From positions 7,591,665 to 7,651,664 of the forward strand of contig NC_049986.1 in the NCBI RefSeq assembly GCF_000003815.2: 60,000 nucleotides of DNA, in the 5' to 3' direction. A program made the position numbers and the translations under genes. This stretch comes from Branchiostoma floridae. Lineage: Eukaryota; Chordata; Leptocardii; Amphioxiformes; Branchiostomatidae. Positions 23,901-39,400 of the stretch are shown here, in pieces; the stretch's first letter is position 1, and every line of letters starts with the position of its first letter. The notes beneath the pieces are model-generated. The model saw nothing but the letters and a program-made list of their open reading frames with translations. It was not told where the DNA came from and did no database searches.

Positions 23901-26900
23901 CTTAATTTCACACCCCATTTGCCAGTGCATTTCGTGCAGTTATTAAGCTGGACCGCACCACCACGTGATTTGGGAATTTCGTGCAATTAACAGAAGTGTG
24001 CGATTATCCGGTGTGAAATTAACTGGCTTCCACTGTATTCTACTATTCTAGTGAAAAATTTTTGTTTTCTTACAATAGATTTTTTTAAAATTATGCTTTT
24101 ACTTTAAGTGCTAAAATCTTCTTACACCTGGCACCATTTGCACTATCATACTCTAAATTCTGGGGAGATCTCTGCTTTCCTTTCAAAATTACAATTTTCT
24201 ACAGTTAATAACTTTACAAGTCTCCCTAACTTTGGTCTGATTATAATTACTTCAGGATGGCGGCTGAGATTTCTCTGGAAGGATGTTAGTTTTCTTTTGG
24301 TAGACAGGGGTATCTTTCAGTGACCCTTGCACCAAATCTTGACAGTGACCTTAACCAAGGCAGTTGTGGAGGGGACAGGCAAAGCAAACTTGTTGAAGAA
24401 ATCCATCTGTCGTAATAAGTGCTATAAACTGTGTAGAAAATCACTTTAATTTGATAGCATCTTCACCAACTTTTGAAGTTAATCCATTCTGATTATGGCA
24501 TTTTGAGTAATGATGATCAATTTGACTTTTGAGTTAATCTGTTGACAAAACAACCAAGAAATCAACCAACAAATTTAGACTTAGCATTTACCTGCCAGGA
24601 ATTACATTTTTCCAACAAAAAGGCTCATGCAGTACCTCCTAAAAGTTGCTAGGAGGCAACTGTGAAATCATTACCATAACAATACAACAAAGCAAATGCA
24701 CACATGCACACAGGAAAACTGCCAGAAATTAATTTTGCAACAAAAAGACCCCTGCAGTACCTCCTAAGAGCTGTTAGGAGGCAACTGTCAAATCATGACC
24801 ATAACATGTTCAAAACAAAGACAACACATGCATGCACATGCATGCACCTGCACACACAAATGCAGAGGCAAACATAGCCTTCTTGACCAAGATCCGATAA
24901 TGTCCAAACTGACCTGAAGTTCTAGCTGACCAGGCAAACTGTATGATATCATCCTCAGGTCCGAAGTAGTCCTCCGCAGGGGAGTCATAACTGAGCTGTC
25001 TGGACCCCTCCCTGCGCAGGTCCACCAGGTAGGTGGAGTGCACCATGGGTACCGGGAACACCCCTCTTCTTTTCCTCTCTATGGTCGGCATGTACTCGTC
25101 AGTACGCATGTAGTAACCCTGTATGGGCCATAGAAGTAGGTTAGTGTCAGGCTTTCAGCTAGGATTTTATAATATACTATAGGGGCTCCAAATTTCTTAG
25201 TGAGTTGCAGTAAATGATATAGGTACTACTACTGTAGGGGGCTACTATTGTAGGGGGGGTCCGGGGGAATCCACCTTTCTTGGTGCATAGTTTTCAGGAA
25301 TGTTTTCTTAACATGGTGCTTTTTAAGCTATCTTGAGGGGCAAAATTACTGACAGGGAGGTCACAGTAGAAGACTGACTACATATGACCTTGTGGCATCC
25401 CTGGTCAATTAGAATGGAAATCCTGTCGAAGATGCAACAGTCCAAAGGGTTCCAGGGGCATGCTCCCTCTGAAAAGCTATTTCCTTTATTTTTCAGAGCA
25501 AATTTTGCAGGTAGACTCAGCTTGGTGAAATCAATATCTTTATTATATGCCAATTTTTGCCTGTCACAGAGGATGGAATGGGCAAAATTTTTGTCAGGCC
25601 TAAGCGTCAAAATTCTGTGAAAGGACGGAAGGACAGATGCTAGCTAGAACCCTGATTAAATGGATGGAAAGTGCTTAGATTTGTGTCAGAGGATAAAGCC
25701 GGTGGGAAGCCAGCATGAAGGCAGGATTCTTGTAAAGCATGGCTGCTCTATATCAACAATGAGCACCTGTTCCCTGGTAAGCTGGCAGGACGTTTACTTA
25801 GAGAATATCACGCAAACACCTAGGACACCTTATAGGGCTGTGTTCTGAATTAGCCAACCAGAATAACCGCAATACAGTGTAAAATGCCAGCCCATTGGCT
25901 ACGAGAGATCTTCAATTCATTGTGATTCCAAAAGAAAACAAAATAAATGAAATGAAAAAAAAGTTTGGCAAAAAAAGTTATGATTTTGGAATTTACTTTG
26001 GCATTAGTATCCATTTTGGCAATTAAAATTTTACATCATATCAATGCTCAATTTACAGCTGCCTTGTATGGTTTTATAGTGTGGTTCAAATCTTTTGGAA
26101 ATGGATGAAAATTTGTGTGCATTTGGATGTCATCCATGTCATCAAATCAACATGGCCTCACAAGATAACTGTTGCTTGCCTCATAAAAGTTTTATAGCAG
26201 GGTTTTTCCACTGTCTGCATACATAGTTGTGGTTATACCTGACACCTGGAACATGCCACGACACCAACAGGTGCTATTTGTCCAACATTTCAATGACCTG
26301 GAGTTATTCCCGTGCCATTAACCAGACTGATGAAAGGTGGACACCATGACTAACAACTGGGTACTGGTGCAATGGCAGAGTGTTTGCCCTGCATTCCCCA
26401 GCAGAGTCATCCCAAAGACTTTAAAAATGGTACATGCTGCTTTCTCTGTTAAGGTCTCATTGATGAGTTTCTTTCTCCCATAGACTTCTATGTTATAATT
26501 CGTGGTTTAAATGGGCGCGTTCATATTGAAGCTACGTAAAATTTTAGCAGATTTTTCATTCTTTGTTGAGCACATTTACCCTATATCGTGGGAAAAAATT
26601 GCCAACGTCAACTATACGTAGGTTATTTTTTTATAGCAATTACAAACTATGATTAGTTAATCCCCACAAAAGGCACTTTTTCGCTGCTAGTTGTACAACC
26701 GCACCACTCAAAACCCGGGACTGTGTACCTCCGACCTAGCGCGCGGCTGCAAAGCTTTTCCTGCTAATTTCTTCAGTTACAAACAAGCTTTCACCAATCT
26801 AACTTTTGAGATTAGTTCCGCTGGCTAAAAGGGAATTTCTCACCGCTAAAAACACGCGTCCGTTCAGCCGTTTATTTTTTGGTTCGGATCTATTTTAGGG

Positions 26901-29900
26901 TACCCACTCGCGGAGTAATACATCAATGAGACCTTAAGCTGTTAGCACTCAGCATTCAGGAAAGTGTATGGAAGTTGAACACACACCACTACCAGTAGAC
27001 TAGCACCCTGCTGTAATGTGATTGCACAAAGTTGTGTGGCCTAGGGCTACTGAAATGGAGAAGTGCGTCGCCCTATGTGCCATCAGGCACGGGATGCACT
27101 TTGACTTTTTTTATGGCTAACAATGTTCTTGTTCAAAGGACAGCAACCCTTTTCAAGTGTAGCGTGCCAGATGTGTGAGAAACAACAGCCTAGGACTTGA
27201 CCTTATACTAATAGTTTAAGTCCAACTCTTGAACCTATAGTCCAGAAAAAAGTTTGCTAGTCACTGAACAAACTGTGCTATCATGGCAGAAATGAACTGC
27301 AGACAAAAAGAAAACATGAAAGAGATCAAGGATTCAAGGAAGTCACGACAGGTGATACCTAATAAGTAGAAGCAGACATGTTGTGTGTGTAGTCCAGCGG
27401 TTATCCTCTGGATCTGAAGGTTGGGAGTTTGATACTGGCTGTAGCTGTTCATTCTGCTAGTAACTGTTACTGTCTGTGGGACAGGATGTAAAGCTGTGGT
27501 CCACTGCTTGTCATACTTGAAAAGTACAAGTTAGAGGAATTTCTTCTGTACAATGAAACTGTATATACAGTGAAACTTGTTTAAGAAGACCACCCTGGGG
27601 ACCAGTGTAAAGTGGTCGTTTTAGACACGTGGTAGACACTGTACAATGTAGCTTCTGTCCGGTCTGCCTAAATACCTCAAACGACCGCAAACGACTCCAA
27701 TATGCAGTGTACATGGCCATCTGGAAATGACCAATTCATACGTTGTTTATACATTCAATTTAAATAACGCAGCAAGTCCAAAGTATTTATCAGTTATTTT
27801 GAGTTAGCCCGCCGTTTCGGGCCACCATATTGGATCGTCTGTGTTAGAAGTCTGCATGGGGATGTTCTCAACACCTCCTTCAGTCCACAGACGATAGTAT
27901 AATAAAACTGTGGATGCTGTTGGCTCATAGATTATAGCATAGCAGAATTCTATCATTGTCAATCTATAATACCAGTGTACTAACGTTAAGTGTTTTTCAG
28001 CCTCAAATTGCTCAACTTTACATAACTGGTAAATGTGCCACACAATGTCGTTGCCCCATGTACACTGCATATTACAGCCATCTGAGGTTCTTTAAGGTCA
28101 TTTGAGGTGCTTAGGCAGATCCGCGTCTGTCTTCTCTTTCGCAACAAGTGGAAGATTAGCTCTTCAAGACTGACCTTTTCCGTCATGCCGCACCAGAAGT
28201 TGGAGTATGCAGTGCTGCTCTCCAGCATGGGTGCGATGATGGGTCTGTTCTGTGCGATCAGGAGCTTCAGGGTGCGGGGGTTAGTCACCAGGTTATCAGC
28301 ATCCATACACTGTCAATCAGAGAAACAGAAAATATAGTCATAACAAATTACATCAATCATAGCAAGTACTGTAACTACAGGGCTCGAAATACCACCTGCA
28401 TATGGAGGTAAGTGCAGGTAAAATTGGATCTGTGCAGGTATTTCTGATGTCTACCTGCACCTAACCTGCACTGGTCTATGCTATGTACAGGGTTTTACAC
28501 ATAAATGTCCTATGATTTAGGCGTATATGGATTGTTATTAGCTGCATTGACTATTTCCACCTATAGAGTATAAATGAAGAAAAAATATCAATTGTATGCT
28601 GTCCAGTTTTAGTATGATCCATCCTTCCTAAATTCAGAGTGGTGCAGGTAAAATTTGTCTGGTGCAGGTATGCAGAAAAAAGTATTTCGAGCCCTGAACT
28701 ACAACACCTAAAAAAAACATAGTACTGTACTATGTGTTCAGAGGGTAGATAGAGTTAGATCAGTGACAGCTGATCACGTAAGCACTGTCAAAGTCAAAAG
28801 CGGACCGATTGTTTGTAGCTTCCTTGCCGGGTAACCAGTAAGTGGTTTCCAGCTGGCAGTTTGTAGAGGTGCCAGGTTTTCTATTACAGTGACAGTCCCC
28901 ATGAACTTGATTGCATTAACAGTACACGGCCACCTAATTTACCATCCAAAATTATGATTGCACTCTTTCACATTTCCAAGCCTAGAATTGAGCCTGTGCC
29001 CTCACAATCCACAGGACTTGATCCAAGTAGGTAACAACACTCAATTTGAGTGTCATTTTAAGTTGACATTCAAATCACTGTCTTACCAATTGCCCTGTAA
29101 TGAATTTATCTGCACTGTATGTCTTGTAATTACCTTTGCCAGAATGGCTAAGGTTATGTTTTAGGCTTGTGAGTCTGTGTGTCTGTGTGTCTGTGTGTCT
29201 GTTAACAGCATAACTCGAGAAGCCTTTGATGTATCCCGATTATATTTGGTAGGTGGGTAGGGGTCGGGAAAACGAAGGTCAAGTTCGATAATGGGCCCCC
29301 TAGCGGCTTGCTAAGGTACTGCAGCAGAACCTCAATTTTTGATATCTCGTGTTCTGGACATGCTGTGGTTATGATTTTTTTAGTGGTAGATAGCCCTTGG
29401 GGCAGAGAGTAAGTGCCGTAAGTTTGGACCCCCTAGCGGCTTGTTTGGAACTGCAGTCACCGATTTCCTTTCAAACTTTGGACGAGAATAACTGGAGAAC
29501 GTGTTGATGGATCGTCATGATTTTTGGTATGTAGATAGCCCAGGTAACAATGTACATAATGGAATACTGATTATGCAAATCAGCAACTAATTTGCATAAT
29601 TAATGAGGAATGTTTATAAATCCACTGCATTTCACGATAGGACTTTCAAACTTGTCACATATATAGATGAGAAAGAGAGAAATATCAATGCATATTAATT
29701 ATGCAAATGATGACCTCATTTGCATAATTAATGAGAAAATATGAACGTGTTGACGGATCGTCATGATTTTTGGTATGTAGATAGCCGAAGGGAAGACTTA
29801 CATGATGGAATTCTAATTGTGCAAATCGACAGCTAATTTGCATAATTAATGAGGAAAGTTTGTAAATCCACTGCATTCCTTTATAGGACTTTTAAACTTG

Positions 29901-32900
29901 TCACATTTGTAGCTGAGAAAGAAAGAAATATCAATACATTATTAATTATGCAGATGATGATCTCATTTGCATAATTAATGGGAAAATATGAACGTGTTGA
30001 CGGATCGTCATGATTTTTAACAGCTAATTTGCATAATTAATGACGGAAGTTGATAAATCCACTGCATTCAGTGATAGGACTTTCAAATTTGTCACATATG
30101 TAACTGAAAAAGATGGCAGAGAGTAAGAGGTGTATGTTTGGGTCCGCTAACGTCTTTCCTTGAACTGCAGGAGCCGGTTTCAATAAGGATGAAAGTATCA
30201 TCATGATTTTTGGTATGCTGATAACTTAAGTGATGCTTGATACAATTTAATATTATTATGTAAATAGGGATCTAATTTGTATGAGCAATGGGAACCAACT
30301 CCAGGCATATAAAATAAAATGTAATGAGTAACACATTCTACATAACAAACCTGGTTTATTTGGCAAGGGTATGTGTTCGTGGAACTCTAGTTTGATTATA
30401 ATTATTAGGTAATTGGAGCCAAAGTTGAAACATTGGAAGGAATCCATACTTCCATGTTAATCAGATTAAACCCTGGCTCCCCTGGGCCCCCTCCTAGCTC
30501 TGACCTGATACTGTAAATGCAGAAATGTTCGCAGTGGGTTTTTTTTTTCAAGGTGTTTGCAGTGACCACTTCACCTGGTGAGGAACATTTATCGACTAAA
30601 GTTTTTGACTACAGTCTATGGCACTACCGCGTACTTAAAACCACTGCGAGCACTCCCGCTAATGAGAAATTAAATCCCCGTGAAATTAAATGCATTTACA
30701 GTAACTACAGGCCTGTGCCAGGCTGATCCAGTCTACAAGTGTCTCAGACAGTTCTGACAGCAGACACTGCCCTCAACCTGACAGCTAGACACAGTCTGGT
30801 CCCCATACAAGACAGGAATGCTGACAAAGCTGAAAATACTGCAAATCCATATACTTTCCTGGTGGTTTAATTGCGTTGCAGAGGGTGTTTTAAATTTGCG
30901 CCTGAAACAATTCCATAGTACAGTTGTCAAATGAGGGAGACAAGTATGTATTCCCAGTGTCATGAATTCTTGGTGGAGAAGTCATGAACAAAACACAGTG
31001 AAAGTTTAAAGATTTACAGTATCAAGATATTTGTAAAAAGCTGACTAAAAATATTGTATATTGTTAGTCAAAACTGCTGAAGAAGACCACTAGGTCTGGT
31101 CTGGTCTGTGTCTACTGAATAAGTGGTCACTATAGACAGGTAATGGACCACCAAAAATGGTCAAATTGGCCAGGTGGTCTTTATGTAGAGGTGGTCACCA
31201 ATATAGGCAGGGTATCATTCTACATGTAACGTTATGTCTGTTGGATTAAAAACTAAAAGAGGAATTTGTTTGGATAAAACACCCCAGATGACGTATTGTA
31301 ACAGTCAGGCTCAAAGGTTCATATAGTGTGACCTTGTTCTGTGGGAAAGATTTGCCTGAGGGAGGCCCTAACCAACACATGGTGTTAATCAACCTAGATG
31401 GATACCTGGGAATGGGATGGAGGGACAATTAGCAGTAAAAAAGTTAAATCAAGGAGCTCAGACTTGTGATTTTTTTAACCGTTTTTCTTGTTAAACCGTT
31501 TTTAAAAAGAATGGACCTAATAAAAATCAGTGGACTGGATTTTGGACCGATTAGAAAATGAACAGATTATATCGGCATTAGCTTTCACAAGAGCGAAGTA
31601 GAGTATAGTTAATAGTAATTTCTACCAAATTTCCACTGTCAAACTTGGTATCAAGACGGCCATTTTCAATCTACCCCAAAATTTTCAGTCCCCAGAGACA
31701 CATGTCAAAGATGATGGCACGTCTATTGCGGCCGCAGCTAGTCTGTGTAACACAAACTCCGCTGTCCAGGGCTGTAACTGGCCCCTCCCGGCCGGCGGAT
31801 GTTTGGTGGGCTGCTATAAGCGAGATTAAATCAGGCTAGGCCGCAGCCACCTGGAGTGGAGCACGCAAGTTTCCACAATCAGATCCTGGTTCGGGTCTGG
31901 ACCTGATCCTTTGGACCACCGCAAAAACTTTTCTATTATGTACTAGACTGCAGTCTATGGTGTTACCACGAACTTAAAACCACCGCGAAAAGTCCTTTTT
32001 CCCGCTTCCGCGAACTTAAATGCATTTACAGTATTAGATTGACACCTGTAGATCTCCAATACAATTAGACTTTTGAAGCAAGAACATGGTGTTACTTAAA
32101 ATTTCACAAATACTTTCCAGTCAGCACCAGAAGTGACCTCACTGTCTGGTCAAACAGGAGGTGGCTGGGGTCAACTTGTCAGTTGGCTGAGACCAAGAGA
32201 TGACCATGACTGGACTTGGAGAGTGGAAAACCTCAGTCAGATCAGTCATCACTCTAGGGATGGATACCAACTTACAGAAAATTCAGGTCCAAGTACAGTT
32301 CTGGTCCAAAGGCTCAGGCCCAGACCTGACCTTATTATACTCAAAACAATGGTCCATTTTGCTAACAAAGGATTCTGTTAGGTGGAGTATCTGATGTCAT
32401 CACCATATCTTCTATAAAGGTCTTAAACTTCTAAATTGCACTTAAAACTAGAGTTCGGCGACCTCATACCTCCATGAAAATTTAGAGCTTTTGTAAATTT
32501 CATGTAATTGACTAACACATTAACATAATTTATGCGTGGTGTTGTTTATCATTGACTAACGTACACATGTCACAAGTATAAAATTCCAATCATTAGACAT
32601 AACTGATAAAGCGGCTTCGCAATTTTTAAATAAATTATGCAAATAAGTTCCTCATTACCATATCTGGTATCTGCTTATATTCCATCTATCATAATTAATA
32701 AGTGTTACATTTATTGAAGTCCAGTTATTGCTAATAATGGTATTATACAATTTCCTCATTAATTATGCAAATAAGGTCCTCATTTGCATTACATGTATAT
32801 CATTATGAACACCTTTGCCTAAGCTACCTGCACCCCTAAAATGATGCCAATCCGTCAATCCTTTCTGCAGTTATCCTCTTTTCGCGGTGGTTTTAAGTTT

Positions 32901-33434
32901 GCGGTAGCACCATGTACTGTAATCAGTCTTATTGCCATGAGAAAATGTTTGCGGTGGTTTTAAGTTCGCCGTGAAGCGGCCACTGCGGAAACCGCGAACA
33001 TTAAACCACCACAAAAGTTTCTGCATTTACAGTATCCTTATGACCTACCCCCATAGGTATATTATAGCTATGCTCTACTAGTTATCAAGGCCAAGGCTAA
33101 GATCTTCTACATCTCAGAGTTCATGGACCCCTGGTAGTGATCATGTGTTGATCACATGCACCCCACAGCACATGAACTATACCGTGACCTCCAGTAACCT
33201 CACCACCTGTTTAGACTAGAGGCAGCCAGACTAGAAAGGCAGGCAGTCAGTCCAAAGTTGTGGGTATCATATACCACGAAAGGGGATATATTTGCAGTGG
33301 TTTTATGTTCACAGTTTCTGCATCAACCAACACAAAATTTTTGTTCTTCTCTTCTGACCACCAGTACCCACCTGCCCGCTTGTTACCTCCATGAAAAATG
33401 GAGGTATAGTTTTTGGTATGTCTGTCTGTGTCAG

Positions 33435-33480
<46 letters not shown>

Positions 33481-36400
33481 TATTTCCAGATATTTGCGCT
33501 CACCACAACTCCAGAACCTCTGTATGAATTGTAATGATATTTGGTATGTGGGTAGTTATTGGAAAGATGGAGGTCAGGGTCGATTCCGGCCTCCTACTGT
33601 GTGACCTTGGTACTGCAGCAGAACATTGATTTTTTAAATCTTTTGACATGGACATGCTATTGTCTTGTTTCAACTGTAAGCTTAAAAAACTGCACATACT
33701 TAAACCTTCTCCTGACTGTGAAAAAATTAAATTCCACTAACATTTCACGTTTTAGAGTACAACCTTTTGACTAGCCTGGAAGTCATCCAAGATAGGTCTG
33801 TTCCCATTTTTCACTCCAGTCTACCAGATCTAACCGAACATTAAACTAACCAAGATGGCAAATAGCCCATATGTACACCTATATCACCATCCTGTACAAT
33901 GTGGGTGCTTACATACAGAATTCCTTGGTGTTTAGCCAAGCTAGAACCACAGCCTAGACAAAATGTACTTTTGACCTTCCAGGCTGGCTTGATCATGTTA
34001 AATAACAGTTAATTGTTTTCTTGTCCTCTCTGCTTAATTCCCTACATGTGCCTCAAACATGACCCAGTTATAGTGTATAGCCTTTAGGCCACACCAATTT
34101 AATTTCTTGGTTCACGGATTTTTTCATAAAAAATATGGCGCGAGAGGGCGAAATAAAAATAAAAATAAAAATTGTAAAATGGTTGGGGTAAAGGTAATGG
34201 CTAATCCAAAACATAAAGAAAAAAAGTTTTCAGCTTGCAAAAAGTACAAAAACACTATTATTGTACAGTAACAGCACCTGTACCCACACTTTAAGGAGCT
34301 AATATAATATAAAGGCCAATTTGCTACACCAGAAAGCTGGTGAATGGTTTCATTAATGGTGAAAATTTGCTGAGTGGTAATTTTTATTTTTATTTTTTTT
34401 TCCCAAAATATTGGAGCGAGCGAATCCGTGAACCAAGAAATTAAATTGGTGTGGCCTTACAATAGGTTTTAAGGCCTTAAAGATTTGCTGGTATATGTGA
34501 CATAAGGCTTCCCTTTCTGTTAATGTAGAATTACCATGTTTAGAAGTCTAAAAAAAAAAACTATTGCCGGTAATTATTTGGAAGACACCAAGGCTGTATC
34601 CAGGACCCAATCCTCTATCCCAGAATGGAAATTTGCTTGTTGGGACAGAAAAAATACTACCCCTTCCTTCCAAAAAATCTGAACTTCATCATGACAAAAA
34701 CTGTTGAAAAATCTATTTTCATGAGCTAAAAATGACACTTTTAACAAGGAAAATCACATGAGCTCCAAAAGAATGAGTGGGACAGAAGAAAATTCAGATC
34801 TGGAAACAGCCCTGCAAGACGAGAAAGGCAAATCTTTTGGGTCTGCAAAGGGGTTAGGTGAATAATCACGAAACAATTAAACAGAACAGGAGAACCTTGC
34901 ACATATATCAAGGAAGGGGGACTCACTCTCAGTGAGTGAGGTTTGTCTCAATCATGACGTTTATTACTTACTAAGGAGAGATGCTGTTTCAGTCATGATG
35001 TAGCCTGGTTACCAAACCCCAGCCTGATCTCAAGTATCTATATCGTACAGATATTCTTGAGGTTGGGGTATGGTATCCAGTAGGGCTGGGTACCGGTACA
35101 GAAAATTCAGGTCCAGGTCCGGTTCAGGTCCAAAGGATCAGGTCCAGGTCCGGACCTGAACCTGGACCTGATTCAGTATGACTCATACCAATGGTCCATT
35201 TCACTACAAAGAAATCTGTTTAGTTGAGTATTAGACTTACACTGGCGTCTTAAAATCCTACAACGCTAACTGCACCTGTACGATTGACTGTAAAACTTGG
35301 TAGAAATGACTATAAACTCTACTCTACTTCACTCTTGTTATTTTCTTCCACCTGCAAGCGCCAAAACGTGTGAATGACTGATCAAATAATATGTTAATTT
35401 TCTAATCGGTCCAACATCCGGTCCACCTAATTTTTTCAGGTCCGGTTTTTCTGGACCGGTCCAACAAGAGAAACCGGTTTTGTACCGGTACGCTGTACCG
35501 ATACCCAGCCCTAGTATCCAGGCTAGTCATGATGTGGTCTAGTGCCTAGAAGCCTTAGCTTCTTGTACCAAGCAAACTCCTTAGAAAAAGAAATTCTGCT
35601 TATTTTAACTTAAGTTCAGTAACGGTGGGGTTCAAGTGCCGCCGAACTGACCATGCCAAACATGTCTGACCCTTTTGGCATAGTGGTTTCCTTGGCACTG
35701 GGCTTATGAGCTGGCAACCCTAGTTCGGTGCAGACTCGAATACCGGGAGTCAGGAGCCTCTTACAGTTGAAACCAGAAAGTTTTCATGGTAGCTTGACTC
35801 ACTGGCATGTCAGTTTCTTCTAGCAATCCTAGTAAAGCTACAGCAGTAGTACAGGCCTGTTTTTTATTTCCTGCTCATACATGCCCCAGTGCATACACAT
35901 GTCAATAATTAGGGCACTAATGAGAATCATGACAGTCCTATCATTTGGGTCAGCATTGACAATGTGAGGACAGGTGCTGTAAATTCCTGGGCACTTTCCT
36001 GGAAGGGGGAAAGGTGGCACAGAAATTTGTAAAGTAATGCTGTATGATGGTTTGGTAGTTGGGAGGTTATCACAAACCATAAACATAAAACAATAACAAA
36101 CATTTAATTTGTACAGTAATGCTGTATGAATTGATCATTTGCTAGTTGGGAGGTTATCACAAACCATAAACATAAAACAATAACAAACATTTAAAAACTT
36201 TCATTATTTTTACAGAGAAGAGATGATATCCTTCTGCATGATACTAAACATATTACTCTCACCTCTCAAATAAACGTACCGGTACGTTTATTTTTTTCCG
36301 CCTCAAAATCCGCCCGGTACATTCTTATTTTAGACGGTACGTTTATTTATTTTTTCAGAATCGGGCAAAAGTTCCGGGAAAATTTGCGGCCCTGAACGTA

Positions 36401-39400
36401 AAATGAAAAAAAAAGACGACTAACGCACCACTTCTCAGCGCCCACAGCACTGTTGTACCGACAAGTACAGGCCATGAAGGCGGTTCCTACCTCAAATGAT
36501 TGTTTAAAAATACATTCAAGTCGTATATTAAGTGATTGTGTAGTAACTCGTTGCGGTATATCCTGGCCGGAACGTTCCATGTTCGTCCTTTGTTCCGCCC
36601 GACACCAAGAACCCCGGCGGGAGGAGCGGCCACCGCATCGAAAGGAAGGACGAGCGCATCGAAGCGTTAAGTGTTTGGGAGTGTTGCCGATCTCCGAAAC
36701 AACATTCAATAAAGGTTTGTGAGGTACCGGCAACAGGAAATAAAGAGACAACTACAATCTTAGTGTTAACCAATGGGGATGTCTAAAATGAATTAATATC
36801 TGCCAGCGTTGCGTTTAGAAGTAATAGAAACGCTGGCGGTCCGTGGCCTAATTTGATACGGAAACGAAAATGGCGCGTGGCGAAATCAAAACAACAACAA
36901 ACCAAGCATTACCGGTGTTTCTCAGGATACCGTAAGGGGGAGGGTGTTTTTATAATTGTTTGCGTTTACGGGGAATGAACTATCATCACTTGAATAGAAA
37001 AACATCTCAAGTTTTGATAAACACCACAGTACACACATATGGGAGGTAGGTACAGTCATTTTTTTTCTATCCATGATTCCGAACTGAAACTTGAGCGCCG
37101 AAGACAGAAATGTGCGAGGCCAGCAAATCTGGCTTGTCCGGTGAACGCCAAATTAATTATAAATTGTTTTTCTACTACTTCAACCTTCTGCCCTTTGCTA
37201 TGGAAGACGGTATGTGTCAGTCATGTTTACGACCAGCAGCTATCACACAGCAGTGGGCCCGGCACAGGGTGTCTTCAGAATCACACAGATTGCACTCACT
37301 GCGACTGGAACTTATTTAAAAAGAAAACAAAAATGATAAATGGGCATGCTAATAAACACGTCCCGCGTGTTATTTTCCCGCCACACTGCCACACTCGCAG
37401 CTTTGGAGTTCCAGCAGCATGTCGTCAAGTGATCGTGGTAAAAAAAGGAAAAAAGTTTCTCTTGTAGAAAAGTATGATCTAGGAAAGCGCTGCTTCGAGT
37501 TCAAGAAGCAGTATGATGAAGAAGCCGCTGCTCTTGGCAAGAGGTGGGACCCAAAGCGCAAAGATTGGGTTCAGCAGAAGCCGAAAGTGGGCTATCTCGC
37601 TAGGACGGTAAGGGAGGCTTATCCGTCCCTTGCCAGAGCAGCAAATGGTGACAAGGAGTTTCAGGCAGCAAAGCAAGTTGTTCGGCGAGCCCTACAAGAG
37701 TACGAGAAAAAGCTTGCAGACCCCACTGCCGTAGATGAAGTTCCGCGCAAGAAGCAGTACCGGCAACCAGGGGGTGGGAGAAAGCAGGCCGTACCAGAAG
37801 TTCGACAAGCAGTCTTCCAATGGTAAATAAATAGTCATTATATATTTTAGAAGTGCTTTTATATACTCACCAAAAAATGTACCATAATTTTATTTTCTGT
37901 GCTATGTGCCGATCTGATTTTTGACGGACCGTCACCAAAGTAGAAAGAGGTACAAAAGTTGGTTCACTTGACAATCTGTGCAATATTGTAGAGTCCTCTA
38001 ATAGAAAATAGAGCGTAACTTTGCATTATGTTTGAACTCATAGTCTGTTCCATGTCACCGCACAGGTTTTGAAATATATATTTGTAATACAGTAACAGTT
38101 AGTTAAATAGCAATGCCAAAAATTGTGGTCTCTTGACATTTGTCAAATTCACAAGTTAGTATCTATGTGACACGTCGCAAGCTCTTGCTGCGCTGTCAAG
38201 GCGATACCATGGGAATGTACCGTACTTCTCGACCCATATGGCCCCTCCCTACAGTTGACCGGCGAGTGGGCGTGCCACTTGGAGCGGCTAGAACGTATGA
38301 AGTCAGATTTACATGTAGGGGACACAGCACGATAGTGAATTAAAAGATCGAGAAAACGTGATCTAGATATGTTATTATAATCATCTTGTTTATGATTACG
38401 TTTGTTGACACGTCTACGTAGATTATTGGAATAATTCACGGCACATTCCAAAACATAAGTATATTTCTTTCTTTGTTTACATTCCCTGTGGCACCAAATG
38501 GAACGTTCCAGTCATGTGACTTTCTAGACAGCCCGACGTCTCCTGGCGCCATGTACCGCGGCTCTCCGGCGGTTTCAGAACAGAAGTCGGCGCGAACAAA
38601 GGACCTGTGTAGCAAGCAGAAAAAACAAAACGTTTTAATTTGCATATTTCAGACCCTTACGTCGAATAAAGATTTGTGACTTTTAGCGTATTTTCCGTCC
38701 CAACTAACAGCGTACATGAAGTAATCTGAACAGGAAGAGTATGGGAAATATAATCTAAGTATCCTAACGGGGGAAAAGTGACCTTTGACGAGCGCGTCAG
38801 GGCGGGCGGTGGGCACGTTTTCCCCTCCTGCTGCTGCTTGGGTAAACTTGTAACCAATCATGTGGTAAGATCGTGCGTTACGTAATGGGTTTAAACTGGT
38901 GGCGCGTGGCGGTACGATCGGGGCGGGTGGGGTAAGAAAACAAGTACTTCGTAAATACGTGTCAATTCACAATCAGAGCCATCAAAAACAACTGCGCGGT
39001 GATATGGACTAGACTCTGTACAACTGTGTATGTGTTTACACTTTGGTTGGTGTACACGTGTATTCGAAATTACAGATCCAGAATATATTGTATTTCTTTG
39101 AAAATGGATGATTCAGAGGACACAAAAACAATTGTTACATCTGACATCTGTTTATATCAGGAAACCTTGAAATGAATACAAATCATTATAAAATTATGTA
39201 CCTTTATTTCTTAACAGGTTTGTCGATGTGCGTGGCACATTGAAAGCCCGTTTGCCAAGAAAGATGTTTGTGCTGAAGTGCAAACAGCTGTATCAAGACT
39301 ATCTACAGCAGAAGGGCCTACAGCCAACAGAGGAGGAAATGGTGAAGTTCAGTGACTGTTGGGTGCAAGGATGGCAAGAGGAGTACAGAGTTAGTCTGAA

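Noticed and set aside
33309-33527. Frames rich in Cys-Val or Thr-His
   Set aside because: They are translations of the (GT)n microsatellite.
37039-37467. 142-codon frame upstream of the transposase start
   Set aside because: It overlaps exon 1 of the transposase in another frame and has no recognisable domain; taken as leader sequence.
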